A stretch of 64,000 nt of DNA from CALMFG01 sp963674805 (GTDB lineage Bacteria; Bacillota; Clostridia; Christensenellales; CALMFG01): assembly GCA_963674805.2 (NCBI GenBank), contig CAXXNY010000021.1:124001-188000 (forward strand). The letters are read 5' to 3'. A model generated the notes under the pieces. It was not told the DNA's origin, did not search any database, and saw nothing but the letters and a program-made list of their open reading frames with translations. Positions 31,983 through 40,598 of the stretch are shown here, piece by piece. Numbering within the stretch: position 1 is the first letter of the stretch; each line of letters starts with the position of its first letter. A program made the position numbers and the translations under genes.

Positions 31983-32098
31983 GAATAGAAAGATTTTGAT
32001 TTATCGCAAATACCCTAAAAAACCCCTAAAAAGGGTCTTTTTAAGGTTTTTTAACATATAAAAAGGATTTGAAGGAATCTTCCGTTCGCTACCAAATA
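31983..32098 (+). repeat. Copy of right-flank sequence
   Basis: About 95 bases match 34244-34340 with scattered changes, including GAAAGATT-TGATTTATCG, a hairpin with T run, and GAAGGAATC. The end (TTCGCTACCAAA) looks like a decayed form of the tRNA 3' end seen at 34341-34354. It is probably the fossil right end of another integration. Confidence 0.55.
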
Positions 32099-32181
32099 AA
32101 GAGTAAATCGGCACTGAACACACAAGAGGAAAGCCGCTATAATTAGGTGCGGTAATGAAGATAACGCGATTTTTTTAGTCC

Positions 32182-32207
32182 GTTATGTGTCAGAATTGTG
32201 TCAGAAT
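32182..32207 (+). repeat. Right-hand arm-type repeat
   Basis: 26 bases identical to 149-174, including tandem TGTGTCAGAAT. It lies 84 bases before the tRNA anticodon-arm copy at 32291, the mirror position of the left arm site, so it likely marks the right end of the prophage that owns the integrase. Confidence 0.6.
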
Positions 32208-32290
32208 AATTGAAACATAGTGAAAAATCGAAAAAAAGCACAATATATTGTGTATGAAGTAGGGGTAAAACCCATATACAGGATTGATAA

Positions 32291-32315
32291 CTTGACTGGC
32301 AGTCAAGAGGTCACC
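32291..32315 (+). other. attR-like core (anticodon-arm type)
   Basis: CTTGACTGGCAGTCAAGAGG is identical to tRNA positions 4-23 in the window, and four of the next five bases match. The tRNA does not continue; instead a truncated winged-helix gene follows directly, so the original junction has been altered. Confidence 0.6.
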
Positions 32316-32329
32316 TTGTTGGGAAAAGC

Positions 32330-32413
32330 TGGATTGAGAGTCGTGGCGATGGGAAAGGGATGAATCAAACATACCAGTTAACCGAGATTGGGTACAGGGT
32401 ACGGGGGATATGA
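32330..32413 (+). pseudogene. Remnant of the 73-aa winged-helix gene
   Basis: The frame WIES...GDGKGMNQTYQLTEIGYRVRGI-stop matches the last 27 residues of the 30836 gene with a few changes. The 5' part is missing and the homology starts next to the tRNA-like core, pointing to a recombination joint. Confidence 0.75.
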
Positions 32414-32540
32414 GGGCTTTGTGGAGCATCACCGTTGATTTTATATTGTTGAAATAGATCAAAGACAAGTTATAAGGGGATTTTTAATCATATAAGACCA
32501 TTGTGTGATATAATAAATAAAAAGATAAGAACGGAGCTAC

Positions 32541-32756
32541 ATGAATAATAATAAAATAAGTCAATTATTATTTGCATTTAATATAGGCGAAAAGATTGCA
32601 GATATCGTTTTAAGGGGCAAAGACTTTTCCGATGATGAGATTGGTCATGTTGAGAAATTGGGATATATTGATTTGGTTGAAACGACTTCTTGGGGAGACC
32701 GCATATATTCGATTAATGAACACGGGATTCTATTTAGAGTCCAAAATAGTATATAA
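32541..32756 (+). CDS. 71-aa winged-helix-like protein
   Basis: A 71-aa protein: a helical first two thirds (ISQLLFAFNIGEKIADIVLR, EIGHVEKLGYIDLVETT) and an end IYSINEHGILFRVQ. The pattern resembles 14501 and 30836. GGAG precedes ATG and TATAAT lies about 30 bases upstream. AT-rich cargo. Confidence 0.5.
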   Translation: MNNNKISQLLFAFNIGEKIADIVLRGKDFSDDEIGHVEKLGYIDLVETTSWGDRIYSINEHGILFRVQNSI

Positions 32757-33064
32757 TCAATTTTTAATCATTTCCTTTTTAAGTCACGTACAAAAAATGG
32801 ATCATAAGAAGCATTTATTGATGCTGATATGATATCAGACCATTGAAATTTGATTTATTGAAAATAAAGCTGTATAATGAAATGGATTTCAAAAGCATAT
32901 CTAGATCGCCATGATTAATTATGGCGAATATTTTTCAATAGATAAAAGAATAATATAGGCACATATTTAGATCTGCTGATGGGAAAGTTGGGATAAATGC
33001 TTCGCCCCAATTTTGTGTACGAAAAAATCGACTGACGTAAAAAAAAATAAAAAGGACTATTTGA
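32757..33064 (+). promoter_or_regulatory. Promoter and attenuator-like leader of ATP-grasp gene
   Basis: This 308-base gap has no gene. TTGATT (32850-32855), a 17-base spacer and TATAAT (32873-32878) form a good promoter. About 25 bases after the expected start, CGCCAT / ATGGCG with loop GATTAATT (about 32908-32927) is followed by a T-rich tract, an intrinsic terminator 130 bases before the gene. The arrangement suggests an attenuated leader or a short RNA. Confidence 0.5.
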
Positions 33065-34051
33065 ATGAAAATAATTATTGTAACTACTGAAAATGAGGGG
33101 CTGAATGAAACAGGATTTGGAGGCATTACAGCGTGCCTTGCGATAAAAAAAGCTTTAAGAAAGCGGTTTAGTGATGTTCGTATCAGCGTTTGCGCAAGGG
33201 TGGATGACATGGAGATTGTGATGAAAAATAACCCTGATATGATTATATTAGCCGCAAAATATCTCCAGAATAAAAGAGGCGAAAAACATTGGTTTTCAGA
33301 ATATTATGAGGAAAATCTAGCCAACTTTACCGGGTCAAAAAAAAGAAACCTAGAGGTGAGTTCTGATAAAATTTGGGCAAAGGAAGTACTTACAAAACAA
33401 GGCATATTAACAGCGCCGTATTTAACTGTTAATAAAAACGATTTTCCGCTTCAAAAAGATATCATGATATCGTATCCAATTTTTTTAAAGCCGTTAGATG
33501 CCGCAAATGGTATTGGCATAGACGATCATTCGGTTGTATATGAATATTTTGGTTTTCAAAAACAAGCTGCCGAATTGTTTCAAAAATACGGGACAAAGAT
33601 ATTGGCTGAAGAATACCTTCCGGGGAGGGAATTTACAGTCAGTATTATCGAAGACAGGGTTAGGAATTCATACTTTGTATCGCCTATCGAAATTATTGCA
33701 CCAACGAATAACGATGACATTAGGATTCTTGGGGAGAAAGTAAAGAAATGCAATGTTGAAGTATTAAACAAGGTCACTGACGAATTGCTAAGAGGGAACC
33801 TGATAAAAATAGCGATTCGATGTTTCAAAGCTTTAGGGGCAAGTGACTATGCTAGAATTGATATCAGACAGGACGAGAATAAGTTCTGCCATTTTCTTGA
33901 GGCGAATTTGGTTCCTGGAATGACAGAAGGAAGAAGCTATTTCCCCAAAGCTTTTGAAATAGATAGAGGGATTAATTACCCAGAAGTGGTTACGTTAATG
34001 ATGAAGAACGCGTTTAACAGGATAATTAAAGATAAAACAGGTACAGAATAA
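33065..34051 (+). CDS. ATP-grasp ligase (D-Ala-D-Ala ligase-like)
   Basis: A 328-aa protein. The ATP-grasp domain (about 100-310) has FLKPLDAANGIGIDD (triphosphate loop), AEEYLPGREFTVSI, GASDYARIDIR and FLEANLVPGMTEGRSYFPKA with the metal-binding E-x-N, as in Ddl. The N-terminal domain (1-95) lacks the usual Ddl GG-x-S-x-E opening and reads VTTENEGLNETGFGG. It may ligate another amino acid or peptide and modify the cell wall or make a small peptide. AAAAGGAC precedes ATG. AT-rich prophage cargo. Confidence 0.75.
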   Translation: MKIIIVTTENEGLNETGFGGITACLAIKKALRKRFSDVRISVCARVDDMEIVMKNNPDMIILAAKYLQNKRGEKHWFSEYYEENLANFTGSKKRNLEVSSDKIWAKEVLTKQGILTAPYLTVNKNDFPLQKDIMISYPIFLKPLDAANGIGIDDHSVVYEYFGFQKQAAELFQKYGTKILAEEYLPGREFTVSIIEDRVRNSYFVSPIEIIAPTNNDDIRILGEKVKKCNVEVLNKVTDELLRGNLIKIAIRCFKALGASDYARIDIRQDENKFCHFLEANLVPGMTEGRSYFPKAFEIDRGINYPEVVTLMMKNAFNRIIKDKTGTE

Positions 34052-34272
34052 AAGTAAAGTATACTCTACATAATAAATTAGAAACGTATCTAATAGATTT
34101 ATTTAATGTAGTATACTGAGGCAGCCAGATTGATCACAGAATATTTACTGTTTATTTGTATGTTGATTACTAGGCTTATCCCTTATAAATTCTAGTAGCT
34201 ATGACTTATTTTTTAACACATTTTTAACACACAAGTTTTCGATAGAAAGATTCTGATTTATCGTAAAACGTT

Positions 34273-34300
34273 AAAAAAGCCCTAAAAACGGGCCTTTTTT
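34273..34300 (+). terminator. Terminator near right end
   Basis: AAAAAAGCCC / GGGCCTTTTTT with loop TAAAAAC in the repeated right-flank sequence. Confidence 0.65.
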
Positions 34301-34335
34301 GATGGTTTTTAACGAATAAAAACGGTTTGAAGGAA

Positions 34336-34354
34336 TCCGGTATTCTCCACCAAA
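34336..34354 (+). repeat. Right att-like repeat (tRNA 3' end)
   Basis: 19 bases identical to 37-55: the tRNA T-arm 3' strand, acceptor and CCA plus two A. No tRNA body precedes it. A host-like terminator follows (34362-34385), so it probably marks the boundary with the chromosome. Confidence 0.7.
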
Positions 34355-34361
34355 TGCCGAA

Positions 34362-34385
34362 AAAAGCCCTAAATCTAGGGCTTTT
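34362..34385 (+). terminator. Original tRNA terminator
   Basis: AAAAGCCCTA / TAGGGCTTTT with loop AATC, directly after the displaced tRNA end. Perfect 10-bp stem. Confidence 0.75.
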
Positions 34386-34487
34386 CGTTTTTAAATGTAA
34401 ATATTAAGGTTATTCCACCGAAACTAAAACAAACAATATGCAAGTTCCACTATTATTTTCAAGCACATGCTCATCTCGATAATCAAC

Positions 34488-36452
34488 TTATGGCTTTCGC
34501 TTATAACTATTTTTAATAATTTGATCAAAATTGTTAACAAAAATATCGCAAATATATGGATCAAAATGTATATTCGCATTTGTTGCAATATATCCCAGCG
34601 CTTTAGCTTTTGATAATGCTTTGCGATAGGACCGGCGGCTGGTAAGGGCATCAAACGTATCCGCAGCAGCCAGAATTCTGGAAGCCAGAGGAATCGTTTC
34701 ACCGCTGAGCCCATGAGGATATCCTGTGCCATCCCATTTTTCATGATGATAAAGAATGTATTTTGCAATGGATTGAAGGTTTGGACTGACCCGCAGCGTT
34801 TCGTATCCCCACAGTGTATGATTTTTAACTACTTCATATTCTTCCGGTGTGAGAACGCCTTTCTTATTCAATATTTTGTCTGAAACCAGTATTTTCCCGA
34901 TATCATGAACCATGCCCGCCCAGTAAATTTCTTCAATTTCTTTGTTCGATAATCCCATACACAATGCAATTTCTTTCGAGAGATTGGCGACATTAACCGA
35001 ATGGTCTTTTGTATATTTATTATGCAGCGTTAACAATCTGATGATGGATCTGATTATGTCTGTATAAGTTTTTTCCTTTTCCGATACAAAGAGGAGGTGC
35101 TTATAAAAAGCGATAGGAATATTTTTAAGAAGCTGTGCAAGGTCAAGGCTTTTTGGTGAAAAAGTAATATTCTCATTATCCTTCGTGTTTAATACGATAC
35201 CTGCAGTCTTTTGACTGTTCTGTTCACAAAAAATGATAAGTGAATTTTTTGAATCAACAAAGTTTTCCTTTATTTTTATATATGCGTTTCCTTCAGCGTG
35301 ATCTAAGAATTTAATTTTAATATTTTCCAATATTATAATATCGTTACGGTATTGAGTTTTTAAAAAGGGACGTATTTTAACACCCAACAGTGTCGATGAA
35401 AGACCCTTTTGTGCGACAATCATTTTACAGTCATCAGCATATCGGAAGGCAAATCCATGGTCTGCCTCGGGGATTATATCTATAGAAGAAACAAGCAGGT
35501 TAGACAAGAAAATATCAGGATCAGTTATGTCAGCTTTCGCAATATCTGCCGCAAGCATTAATATATGATTCGTATTCTGCTGATGACGCTCAAGCTCAAT
35601 ATGATTTGTTTTAAGCTGATTGTCCAATGTGAAGTATTTTGCATGCAGATTCTGCAGTATAGTGCCGTAAATGATGAAGGATGATAAAACGAGGCCGCGT
35701 GACAAAATTTGTTTTTCATCAAAGAGTGTCAGGTATTCTAAAAAAGTCAGACCTGATGGCTGAGTATAATGAGAATTAATTAGTCCGTCTACTATGATAA
35801 TGATGATAGCCAAAAAAATAGATATGATAACAATATTTTGGCCGTACTTTTTTATTGGTTTCAAATCAAAGAATTTTTGTACGGCTTTTATACGCGTAAT
35901 AAGCCTGATAATCAGGAGCGTAATCAGTCCCGAAAAAAAGTGACTAAATACGGTTAAAACGATTCCGCCGGATGTGACGGGAACGTGAGGTGATAGTGAA
36001 TCCCAAAACTGAAGGCTGTAGGGCACAAGATATACAAAGACAAGCACAAAAACAAGTTCACTAACAACCCTGAAGACAATTTCTGAAATATAAATATTCT
36101 GGTACCATTTCCCGTTTCTTTCTCTCATCCTTAAATCAGAAAGAAACCCATGCCATATAATCCAAAGAATAAAAAATGGAACTGAGATTAGTAACTGATA
36201 TCCTGAGGTTTGCCACAAGAGCCAAAACATCTGGCACCCGCTTAACAACGCACTGATCAAGCCATATTTTACGCCCCAGATTACTGCAATAAATAGAGGG
36301 AAAAACAAGCCGGGCAGCAGCACGATACCGGAATAATGATAACTAAAAAAAAGAAAAGGGGAAAGATTGAAAATAAAGCCTAAAATGCCGAATGCAATGG
36401 AAATGAGGATTTTTTTTGAATCAATATCATTATTATCAGTTGTTTTAATCAT
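34488..36452 (-). CDS. Membrane HD-GYP phosphodiesterase
   Basis: A 654-aa protein. About eight TM helices (20-275) form an N-terminal sensor, then a GAF-like region (about 285-440) and an HD-GYP domain (about 455-645) with MVHDIGKI, HHEKWDGTGYPHGLSG and ADTFDALTSRRSYRKAL. HD-GYP enzymes degrade cyclic-di-GMP. The HD and GYP motifs are intact, so activity is likely. First chromosomal gene beside the prophage. Confidence 0.92.
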   Translation of the reverse strand: MIKTTDNNDIDSKKILISIAFGILGFIFNLSPFLFFSYHYSGIVLLPGLFFPLFIAVIWGVKYGLISALLSGCQMFWLLWQTSGYQLLISVPFFILWIIWHGFLSDLRMRERNGKWYQNIYISEIVFRVVSELVFVLVFVYLVPYSLQFWDSLSPHVPVTSGGIVLTVFSHFFSGLITLLIIRLITRIKAVQKFFDLKPIKKYGQNIVIISIFLAIIIIIVDGLINSHYTQPSGLTFLEYLTLFDEKQILSRGLVLSSFIIYGTILQNLHAKYFTLDNQLKTNHIELERHQQNTNHILMLAADIAKADITDPDIFLSNLLVSSIDIIPEADHGFAFRYADDCKMIVAQKGLSSTLLGVKIRPFLKTQYRNDIIILENIKIKFLDHAEGNAYIKIKENFVDSKNSLIIFCEQNSQKTAGIVLNTKDNENITFSPKSLDLAQLLKNIPIAFYKHLLFVSEKEKTYTDIIRSIIRLLTLHNKYTKDHSVNVANLSKEIALCMGLSNKEIEEIYWAGMVHDIGKILVSDKILNKKGVLTPEEYEVVKNHTLWGYETLRVSPNLQSIAKYILYHHEKWDGTGYPHGLSGETIPLASRILAAADTFDALTSRRSYRKALSKAKALGYIATNANIHFDPYICDIFVNNFDQIIKNSYKRKP

Positions 36453-36850
36453 AGAATCCTCACTGTTATCAAATCAATAGCAACTCATAATACCTATATT
36501 ATGTAATAATATATGCTAATATGGAGAAAATAACAATAAAGATACGCAAAAAAATACACAATATGCTAATTAAATTTGCTAATCTAATGTATTTTTGTGT
36601 TATACACATGATTTTGAATAAAAAACTTGCGTTTCGCCTGGCTTAAAATAGAATATTCATAAGAATTCCGCAAGAAGTTGGGATTGGCTATTTGCTTCTT
36701 AATTAAGATAAAAAACGAGTGACGTAGAGATTTTTATCATCACAATATCAAATTGACTTAAAAGCAGTTTTGACAAAATCAAGAAATAAGAATTGAATAA
36801 ATAAAATCGGGATGATACAATTTTGATAAATATCTAAGGAGATTCAAATT
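36453..36850 (+). promoter_or_regulatory. Intergenic region with one promoter
   Basis: A 398-base AT-rich gap between divergent genes. TTGAAT (36793-36798), a 17-base spacer and TACAAT (36816-36821) form a promoter 30 bases before the membrane protein gene. Nothing else recognised. Confidence 0.5.
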
Positions 36851-38707
36851 ATGCTGATCAGCGTATTGGCTTTTCTCGGCGGCGCGCTGGGATTATCCGC
36901 AGTTTTTAGAAAGAGGTTCGAATTAACCATTCCGGTTTTTTGTTTACTGTCCGTTTTTGTACTTTATTTTTTCGGGATATTCGGCGGTCTGGTATATGGC
37001 GTCTATACGGTTTACGGGCTGGGTATTCTTGGCCTTTTATCGGCTGTTTTCTTTGCAATTAAAAATAAAACGTTCACGTTTAATCCAGGCATACTTGTCT
37101 TCTTATTCTTCATGGTCTTAGCATGGTGGGCTCAGAAAGGCAGACTGCTGTCCAGCTTTGATGAATTTACCCATTGGGGATTAACGGTGAAAAATATCTA
37201 CTATTTTGACAGACTGCCCAATCATGCAGCATCTTCGGTACGCTTCCCCGGGTATCCTCCAGGCACGGCCTTATTGCAATATTTCTTTGTAAAAGGTACC
37301 GGCGCATATTCGGACGCTGCGATTTTTTCGGCGCACAATGTTTTATATTATTGCCTTATGATGCCGCTGTTTCAGGACATTAAAAAGAAAGGCCTTTTTA
37401 AAACGCTGATTGCCGTTGCGCTGGTTCTGATTGTTCCCATTGTTTTTTATGCAGACTTCTTCACCGAAATTTATGTTGATGCGATGCTCGGTATTCTCCT
37501 CGCGTACAGTCTGATCACATATTTTGTATCCGAACATGACGTGTTTAAAACACTCAATATCAGCCTTGTGTTATTTGTGCTGTGCATTACTAAGGCATCC
37601 GGAAAGGGGCTGGCGATATTGGCACTGCTGATTATGCTGATGGACGGACTCCGTTTTAAACGCGAAACATTTGAGCCGTACAAACAATCAGCAGTGAAGA
37701 AAGCATGCCGTATCTTGTGCCCGGTGCTTTCTGTGTTGGTTGCGGCATACTCCTGGAAGATTTATTTGGCCGTGACCGGAACTTCCGGTCCGTGGGATAC
37801 ATCCGGTGTCACACTAAAAGCAATAACGGATGTTTTTGCGCTGGGCAGAGGCTCAGAAACGCACATGACTATTATCGGTAATTTCATCAAGGCGTTCTTT
37901 GAGGAGTACACAACCAGCTTTAACTTTGTTGTTTCACTGGCGGGCAGCCTTGCTGTTTTGGCGTTGCTGTATTTTGGATACGCCACTACCGCCGCTAATA
38001 AGCAGGGGATAAGACGTTTTTATGCGTTCAGCCTAAGCATCTTCACCGGATTTTTCATATACGCGTTTTCGCTTTTAACGCTGTATTTATTCGCGTTTTC
38101 GGTATACGAAGGGACGCTGCTGGCCAGCTTTGAGCGATACGTCGGCACGTACTTGATCGCCATTTTTGTCTTTATCATCAGTCTGATTATCATTAAGGAT
38201 ACGGACAGAAAAAAAAGAAATGCCTTGTCTGTTCTGGTGACTTTGTTATTGATCATAACGGTTAATCTGCAGCCGTTGCTGGATATTACAATACTGAGAT
38301 CCGCAAGTGTGAAGATAGCCGCGGATAAAGTTACGTCAATGAACGGGATCGTAAAGGTACAGCAATATGCGGATATAGATGATAAAACCTATATCGTTAA
38401 CCCCGACGGCACAGCCTATGAGTTTTATTTAAGCAACTATTACATCACGCCGTATCAGGCGGGTAGAGTACCGTGGAGCTTCGGTGCCGTTCCTTATTCG
38501 GATGAAGACCGGTATTTTGAGGCGGTCAGCGCAGATGAATGGGAACAAACGCTTTATCAGGATTTTCAATTTGTCTATGTCTACGACACATGCGGGCAGT
38601 TTGAATTGGCCTATGGGCAGCTGTTTGAGAACCAATCGGTTAAACCGCAGACGGTCTACCGCGTCGAGAAAGCAGACGGGAAGGTGCTGCTGGTCGAAGC
38701 GGGCTGA
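36851..38707 (+). CDS. Polytopic GT-C-like membrane protein
   Basis: A 618-aa protein with about 12-13 TM helices up to residue 490 and a C-terminal soluble domain (about 495-618). The first large loop contains FDEFTHWG, an acidic motif like the catalytic Asp/Glu of GT-C glycosyltransferases, then PNHAASSVRFPGYPPGTALL. It probably moves sugar from a lipid carrier to a surface polymer; family not certain. CTAAGGAG precedes ATG. Confidence 0.7.
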   Translation: MLISVLAFLGGALGLSAVFRKRFELTIPVFCLLSVFVLYFFGIFGGLVYGVYTVYGLGILGLLSAVFFAIKNKTFTFNPGILVFLFFMVLAWWAQKGRLLSSFDEFTHWGLTVKNIYYFDRLPNHAASSVRFPGYPPGTALLQYFFVKGTGAYSDAAIFSAHNVLYYCLMMPLFQDIKKKGLFKTLIAVALVLIVPIVFYADFFTEIYVDAMLGILLAYSLITYFVSEHDVFKTLNISLVLFVLCITKASGKGLAILALLIMLMDGLRFKRETFEPYKQSAVKKACRILCPVLSVLVAAYSWKIYLAVTGTSGPWDTSGVTLKAITDVFALGRGSETHMTIIGNFIKAFFEEYTTSFNFVVSLAGSLAVLALLYFGYATTAANKQGIRRFYAFSLSIFTGFFIYAFSLLTLYLFAFSVYEGTLLASFERYVGTYLIAIFVFIISLIIIKDTDRKKRNALSVLVTLLLIITVNLQPLLDITILRSASVKIAADKVTSMNGIVKVQQYADIDDKTYIVNPDGTAYEFYLSNYYITPYQAGRVPWSFGAVPYSDEDRYFEAVSADEWEQTLYQDFQFVYVYDTCGQFELAYGQLFENQSVKPQTVYRVEKADGKVLLVEAG

Positions 38708-38737
38708 ACAAATAAGCTAAGTATTAGTAGAGATAAG

Positions 38738-38765
38738 GCACAGTGTATCATGCACTGTGTTTTTT
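38738..38765 (+). terminator. Terminator
   Basis: GCACAGTG / CACTGTGT stem, loop TATCATG, then T run, 30 bases after the membrane protein gene. Confidence 0.8.
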
Positions 38766-38863
38766 ATTTATCTTGCCGGTACGCCATGGAGATTAACATG
38801 GCAGTACCATGAAAGTGCCGGTATATCAATATGAGGTTAACTTTTTTAATGAAGGAGCCTTAA

Positions 38864-40264
38864 ATGATTATCAAAGCAGATCGCGATACGTTGACGATAA
38901 CAGAAGACCAAAATACATACAGCGGTGCGAAGGATTATTATCAGATTACATTCCAATTTTCAGAAGACTGGGATGCTTTCGCAGTTCGTCATGCTGTTTT
39001 TATCCGGTCAGCAACCGAGGTGGAAGACGTAGTGATTCCATCCAATGGGATGGTGGAGATACCGAATGTGTTTTTGGAGTATGAGTCCGCCATAGAGGTA
39101 GGCTGTTACGGCATCAGTGGAGAAATCCGGCGCACGACTAATCTGGTGAAACTTATTGTTGAGGAAGGGAGTTACAGAGCCGGGGAGCGCGCGGTTCCGG
39201 CGCCGGACATTTTCCAGCAGTATCTGGACCAAATTATCGCATATACCGGGAGCATCGATTTTAACAGCGCTTTAAAGGATGTACCGGCGGGCGGGGCAAC
39301 CGGACAGGTGTTGGCAAAGAAAAGCGACACGGACTTTGACACAGAGTGGCGGACCGAATCGGCGCAGCAGCAGGGTATTCCAACAGGCGGCTCCTCGGGG
39401 CAGGTGCTGGCCAAAGCGAGTGCTTCGGACTATGATGTCACTTGGCAGGACGATGCACAAACCGACAGCCTCGCGGATACAGCTGTTATGAACACCAGCA
39501 GCGACTCCCGGTATACCGGCCTTTCAACGCAAAAACTGATTAATGAAAAAATCAGTACGGATATCGCGGCAAAAGCTGATACGGCACATAACCATGATTC
39601 TGTATATTTGGGTATTTCTCACGGTTCACAGACGGATAATCCGCACGGTGTCACCAAGACACATGTTGGGCTGGGGAATGCAGATAATACGTCCGATATG
39701 AATAAACCGGTATCCACAGCAGTACAGACGGCCATAGACAGTATTGATCAGGTGTTTAGCTACACGAACCTTGCGGCATTTCCGGCGGCAGGTGCGGCTG
39801 AAACGATTTATATTGCGGAGGATACAAACAAAACCTACCGGTGGACAGGCAGTGCGTATGCTGAAATCGGCGGCGGGACCGGAGGCGGTTCATCAGGACG
39901 GGAAGTTTTAACGGCAGACAGAATCTATTATGTTGATCCGGTTGGCGGCAGTGACAGTAACACGGGCCTTTCCGCATCCGTACCCTTTTTGACCATTCAA
40001 AAGGCTATTGACGAGACAGCAGCGCTTGATCTTGGCATCTACGATGTGACCATAGACCTATGGACGGCGACAGGATCAGGAACTGCAACTTATTCGGTGA
40101 CGACAGCGGTTCAGTTAAAAAAATTAATTGGAGCAGGTAATGTGACGATTCAGGGAAATATTTCGGATCAGACCAGTGTGGTGATTACCGGCAGCTCGAG
40201 TATCAACTTCATTGAAGCGGAATCGCTAAATGGATACACCATTGACCTTGCCCCACAGAATTGA
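38864..40264 (+). pseudogene. Orphan phage tail fibre, 3' end lost at IS
   Basis: An ORF of 466 codons. The N-terminus (1-110; ITFQFSEDWDAF, IPNVFLEYES) resembles the BppU-type fibre attachment domain. Then two repeats of G-GQVLAK...D-T-W (about 140-195), HNH-D-VYLG...NPHGVTKTHVGLGNADNT (about 243-275) and a Gly-rich hinge, typical fibre motifs; a beta-helix-like end (YYVDPVGGSDSNTG) is cut by the IS, whose first bases supply the stop. No other phage gene is adjacent, so it is a remnant of a second prophage. AAGGAG precedes ATG. Confidence 0.75.
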
Positions 40265-40319
40265 ACAAATTGAAAGTGAGGATTTGCAAATGGTATAATA
40301 AATCACGAGGTGAAGAATC

Positions 40320-40598
40320 ATGGGAAAGAGGAATTATACAGCTGAGCAAATTATCAGCAAACTACGAGAGGTAGAGGTAAAAATCAGCCAAGGAATCAAA
40401 GTAGCTGAAGCGGTGCGTAGTATAGAAGTGAGCGAGCAAACCTACTATCGGTGGCGAAGTGAATATGGTGGTATGCGGACCAGCCAGGCAAAGAAACTGA
40501 AGGAACTTGAAAAAGAGAATATTCGGCTCAAAAAGCTTGTAGCGGATTTATCCCTTGATAATGCAATTTTAAAAGAAGTATCACGGGGAAACTTCTGA
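40320..40598 (+). CDS. IS3 transposase OrfA
   Basis: A 92-aa protein with HTH (KLREVEVKISQGIKVAEAVR, VSEQTYYRWR) and leucine zipper (KKLKELEKENIRLKKLVADL), as in the IS407-like OrfA group. It binds IS ends. Its end carries G_GGA_AAC (40586-40592), a known slippery heptamer, in phase. Confidence 0.92.
   Translation: MGKRNYTAEQIISKLREVEVKISQGIKVAEAVRSIEVSEQTYYRWRSEYGGMRTSQAKKLKELEKENIRLKKLVADLSLDNAILKEVSRGNF

Noticed and set aside
32190..32468. 92-codon minus-strand ORF
   Set aside because: It runs antisense through the tRNA-like core and the winged-helix remnant, so it is accidental.
1..34354. Integrative conjugative element rather than prophage
   Set aside because: No relaxase, T4SS or replication-transfer genes; a complete head, tail and lysis set is present.
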